A stretch of DNA of 64,000 nucleotides from contig NZ_AUWR01000047.1 of the NCBI RefSeq assembly GCF_000455125.1, forward strand, positions 1 to 64,000, written 5' to 3'. Numbering within the stretch: position 1 is the stretch's first letter; every line of letters begins with the position of its first letter. Position numbers and translations under genes: made by a program. This DNA comes from Mycobacterium sp. UM_WGJ. Lineage in GTDB: Bacteria; Actinomycetota; Actinomycetes; Mycobacteriales; Mycobacteriaceae. A model generated the notes under the pieces. That model was given only the letters and a program-made list of their open reading frames with translations, made no database searches and was not told where the DNA came from. Shown one piece after another: positions 63,382 to 64,000 of this stretch.

Positions 63382-64000
63382 ATGCCGACGACGATTCTCG
63401 ACGAGCTGACCTGGCGCGGGCTGATCGCCCAGTCGACCGACCTGGACGCCCTGACCGCCGACGTGACGCGCGGACCGATCACGGTGTATGCCGGATTCGA
63501 CCCGACCGCGCCGAGCCTGCACGCCGGAAACCTGGTGCCGCTGCTGGCATTGCGCCGCTTCCAGCGGGCCGGGCATCGGCCCATCGTGTTGGCCGGCGGC
63601 GCCACCGGGCTCATCGGCGATCCTCGCGACAGCGGCGAACGCACCCTGAACACCGCGGACACCGTGGCTGAGTGGTCCGAGCGGATCCGCGGGCAGCTGG
63701 AGCGCTTCGTCGACTTCGACGACGGCCCGACCGGTGCCGTGGTGGTGAACAACCTGGACTGGACCGCGCCGCTGTCGGCGGTGGAATTCCTGCGTGACGT
63801 GGGCAAACACTTCTCGGTCAACGTGATGCTGGACCGCGACACCATCCGGCGCCGACTCGATGAGGGCATCTCCTACACCGAATTCAGCTACATGCTCCTT
63901 CAGGCCAACGACTACGTGCAGCTGCATCAGCGCTACGGCTGTTCGCTGCAGATCGGCGGCTCCGATCAGTGGGGCAACATCATCGCCGGGGTGCGGCTGG
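63382..64000 (+). CDS. tyrS: tyrosyl-tRNA synthetase, N-terminal part (cut by window end)
   Basis: The first 206 codons of a class I aminoacyl-tRNA synthetase. [20 protein letters not shown] leads into the tyrosine/ATP site; the HIGH signature is [17 protein letters not shown], and [20 protein letters not shown] and [14 protein letters not shown] line the amino-acid pocket. The KMSKS loop and C-terminal S4-type tRNA-binding domain lie beyond the window. The ATG at 63382 follows the mpg stop by 17 nt. Confidence 0.96.
   Translation, partial: MPTTILDELTWRGLIAQSTDLDALTADVTRGPITVYAGFDPTAPSLHAGNLVPLLALRRFQRAGHRPIVLAGGATGLIGDPRDSGERTLNTADTVAEWSERIRGQLERFVDFDDGPTGAVVVNNLDWTAPLSAVEFLRDVGKHFSVNVMLDRDTIRRRLDEGISYTEFSYMLLQANDYVQLHQRYGCSLQIGGSDQWGNIIAGVRL

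Overview
This is a high-GC actinobacterial chromosome segment, confidently Mycobacteriaceae. Its core genes and their order match the M. tuberculosis H37Rv Rv1630-Rv1689 stretch as I remember it: rpsA, coaE, DUF402 gene, uvrB, MFS pump, LAM-capping mannosyltransferase, Rv1636-like USP, MBL hydrolase, uvrA, lysX, infC-rpmI-rplT-tsnR, Rv1645c, Rv1647, pheST, argCJBDFRGH, Rv1667c/1668c-like ABC-F, Rv1683, Rv1684, Rv1685c-1687c, mpg, tyrS. It is not M. tuberculosis: the pks10-pks9 region after argH is absent, and the glycine-rich PGRS protein has a signal peptide instead of a PE domain. A slow-grower or M. terrae-like (Mycolicibacter) species is possible, but that is a weak inference.

Layout. 1-2.2 kb: a PrsW-like membrane protease and a nitronate monooxygenase. 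2.3-5.0 kb: rpsA and the coaE-GrpB fusion. 5.0-9.6 kb: accessory block with a secreted protein, a TetR regulator and an mmpS-mmpL exporter. 9.5-13.8 kb: DUF402 protein, uvrB and an MFS pump. 13.8-15.8 kb: arsenic island (acr3, arsI, arsR). 15.8-19.8 kb: mannosyltransferase, cAMP-binding-type USP, a RES/Xre toxin-antitoxin insertion and an MBL hydrolase. 19.9-27.3 kb: uvrA, a TetR/emopamil-binding-like divergent pair, a winged-helix protein, a small coiled-coil protein and a membrane-anchored alpha/beta-hydrolase. 27.3-34.2 kb: lysX, the translation operon infC-rpmI-rplT-tsnR behind a long leader, and a DUF2236 protein. 34.4-43.2 kb: class III cyclase, the PE-less PGRS protein and pheST. 43.2-45.4 kb: a MazEF-type module and a flavin oxidoreductase. 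45.5-53.9 kb: the complete arginine operon. 53.9-60.6 kb: haem oxygenase, M15 lipoprotein peptidase, an intact ABC-F ATPase, the Rv1683-like hydrolase/acyl-CoA synthetase and a Trm112-like protein. 60.5-64.0 kb: an ABC exporter with its own TetR, mpg, and tyrS cut by the window end.

The most informative regulatory signals are these. (1) Matched RecA-independent damage promoters (TTGTC...-N8-TAnnnT) sit directly in front of leaderless GTG starts of both uvrB and uvrA. (2) A long infC leader carries three mutually exclusive pairing segments, an intrinsic terminator and a strong Shine-Dalgarno in front of a rare ATC start codon. (3) TetR-type palindromes lie at 5577, 23523, 34281 and 62661. (4) Two intergenic palindromes of nearly equal length (56-57 bp) share CGAGTG...CACTCG ends and may belong to a small repeat family. 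Many genes are translationally coupled through ATGA or TGATG overlaps, and several appear leaderless, with a -10 hexamer 6-8 nt before the start codon.
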